A stretch of 12,985 nt of DNA from Actinomycetes bacterium (lineage in GTDB: Bacteria; Actinomycetota; Actinomycetes; Propionibacteriales; Propionibacteriaceae): NCBI GenBank assembly GCA_023432725.1, contig JAEYUH010000127.1, forward strand, positions 1 through 12,985, read 5' to 3'. Within the stretch, counting starts at the first letter, position 1; each line of letters starts with the position of its first letter. The translations under genes and the position numbers were made by a program. Below the pieces are notes generated by a model. That model saw only the letters and a program-made list of their open reading frames with translations. It was not told the origin of the DNA and ran no database searches. This document shows positions 12,844 through 12,985 of the stretch, one piece after another.

Positions 12844-12985
12844 GTGGGCGACGGCGGTGACACTTGTGCCACCGTGTCCGTCGTGGACGTGCTGGCGGCC
12901 TTCGGGAGCGGAGCGGTCGCCGGGCTGGGAGTAGCGATGCCGCTCGGCGCGATCGCTGTGCTGCTGATCGGCGAGGGGGTCGCCC
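12844..12985 (+). CDS. Probable LysE-type exporter, N-terminal fragment
   Basis: Only about 47 codons lie inside the window. The hydrophobic segment AGLGVAMPLGAIAVLLIGEG strongly resembles the first membrane span of LysE/RhtB-family exporters, where a G-x-x-x-A-M-P-x-G-A/P pattern is typical; these proteins export amino acids or related compounds across the membrane. The start is uncertain. The GTG at 12844 gives a polar lead of 14 residues, whereas the GTG at 12883 (reading VDVLAAFGSGAVAG) gives a more family-like N-terminus; neither has a good Shine-Dalgarno. The remainder, about 150 residues, is beyond the window. Confidence 0.6.
   Translation, partial: MGDGGDTCATVSVVDVLAAFGSGAVAGLGVAMPLGAIAVLLIGEGVA

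Noticed and set aside
1..12985. CRISPR array, insertion sequence or rRNA
   Set aside because: No regularly spaced repeats, transposase, terminal inverted repeats with duplications, or rRNA-like sequence were seen on reading both strands.

Overview
The window comes from a high-GC Gram-positive bacterium. GC-rich third codon positions, GTG and TTG starts, GC-rich hairpin terminators without U-tracts, a SigB/SigF-type stress promoter and a DUF3618 membrane operon all point to Actinomycetota. A Propionibacteriales-like host is possible, but the sequence alone does not settle the genus.

Left edge (1-980). A LysR-type regulator, cut by the window start, reads leftward. It diverges from a 54-residue unknown protein. 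Between them lies a compact cluster of three CCGAAYGAT half-sites, the best candidate LysR operator here. Two strong hairpins close the convergent junction with the next operon.

Central operon (981-7552, all minus strand, read right to left). The order is an ABC ATPase, a fused two-domain permease, a lipoprotein substrate-binding protein, a class IIA HAD phosphatase and an AraM/EgsA-type sn-glycerol-1-phosphate dehydrogenase. ATPase/permease and phosphatase/dehydrogenase are each joined by a 4-base ATGA overlap. The transporter is of the Fe3+/2-aminoethylphosphonate/hexose-phosphate type. With a dehydrogenase that interconverts glycerol-1-phosphate and dihydroxyacetone phosphate, plus a small-molecule phosphatase, the simplest reading is a salvage pathway for a phosphorylated glycerol compound and not for iron. 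A roughly 295-base spacer rich in hairpins separates the transport genes from the two enzyme genes.

Regulator and second phosphatase (7553-9811). A SorC-family regulator diverges from the transport operon. This family usually senses phosphorylated sugars or triose phosphates, which fits the proposed substrate. A gene for a HAD protein resembling eukaryotic phosphomannomutase follows. Matching TGCTC-N4-GAGC motifs lie in the divergent region and just upstream of the HAD gene, so the regulator may control both sides.

Stress membrane operon (9925-12109). A near-consensus SigB/SigF promoter precedes three overlapping genes: a single-span protein with LEA-like helical repeats, a two-span holin-superfamily (YqjE-like) protein and a DUF3618 protein with similar repeats. 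A hairpin terminator closes the operon.

Right edge (12110-12985). A RimJ/RimL-like GNAT acetyltransferase, possibly translated from a leaderless mRNA, is followed by an imperfect hairpin. The start of a probable LysE-type exporter is cut by the window end. I saw no tRNA, rRNA, insertion sequence, CRISPR array or phage structural gene.
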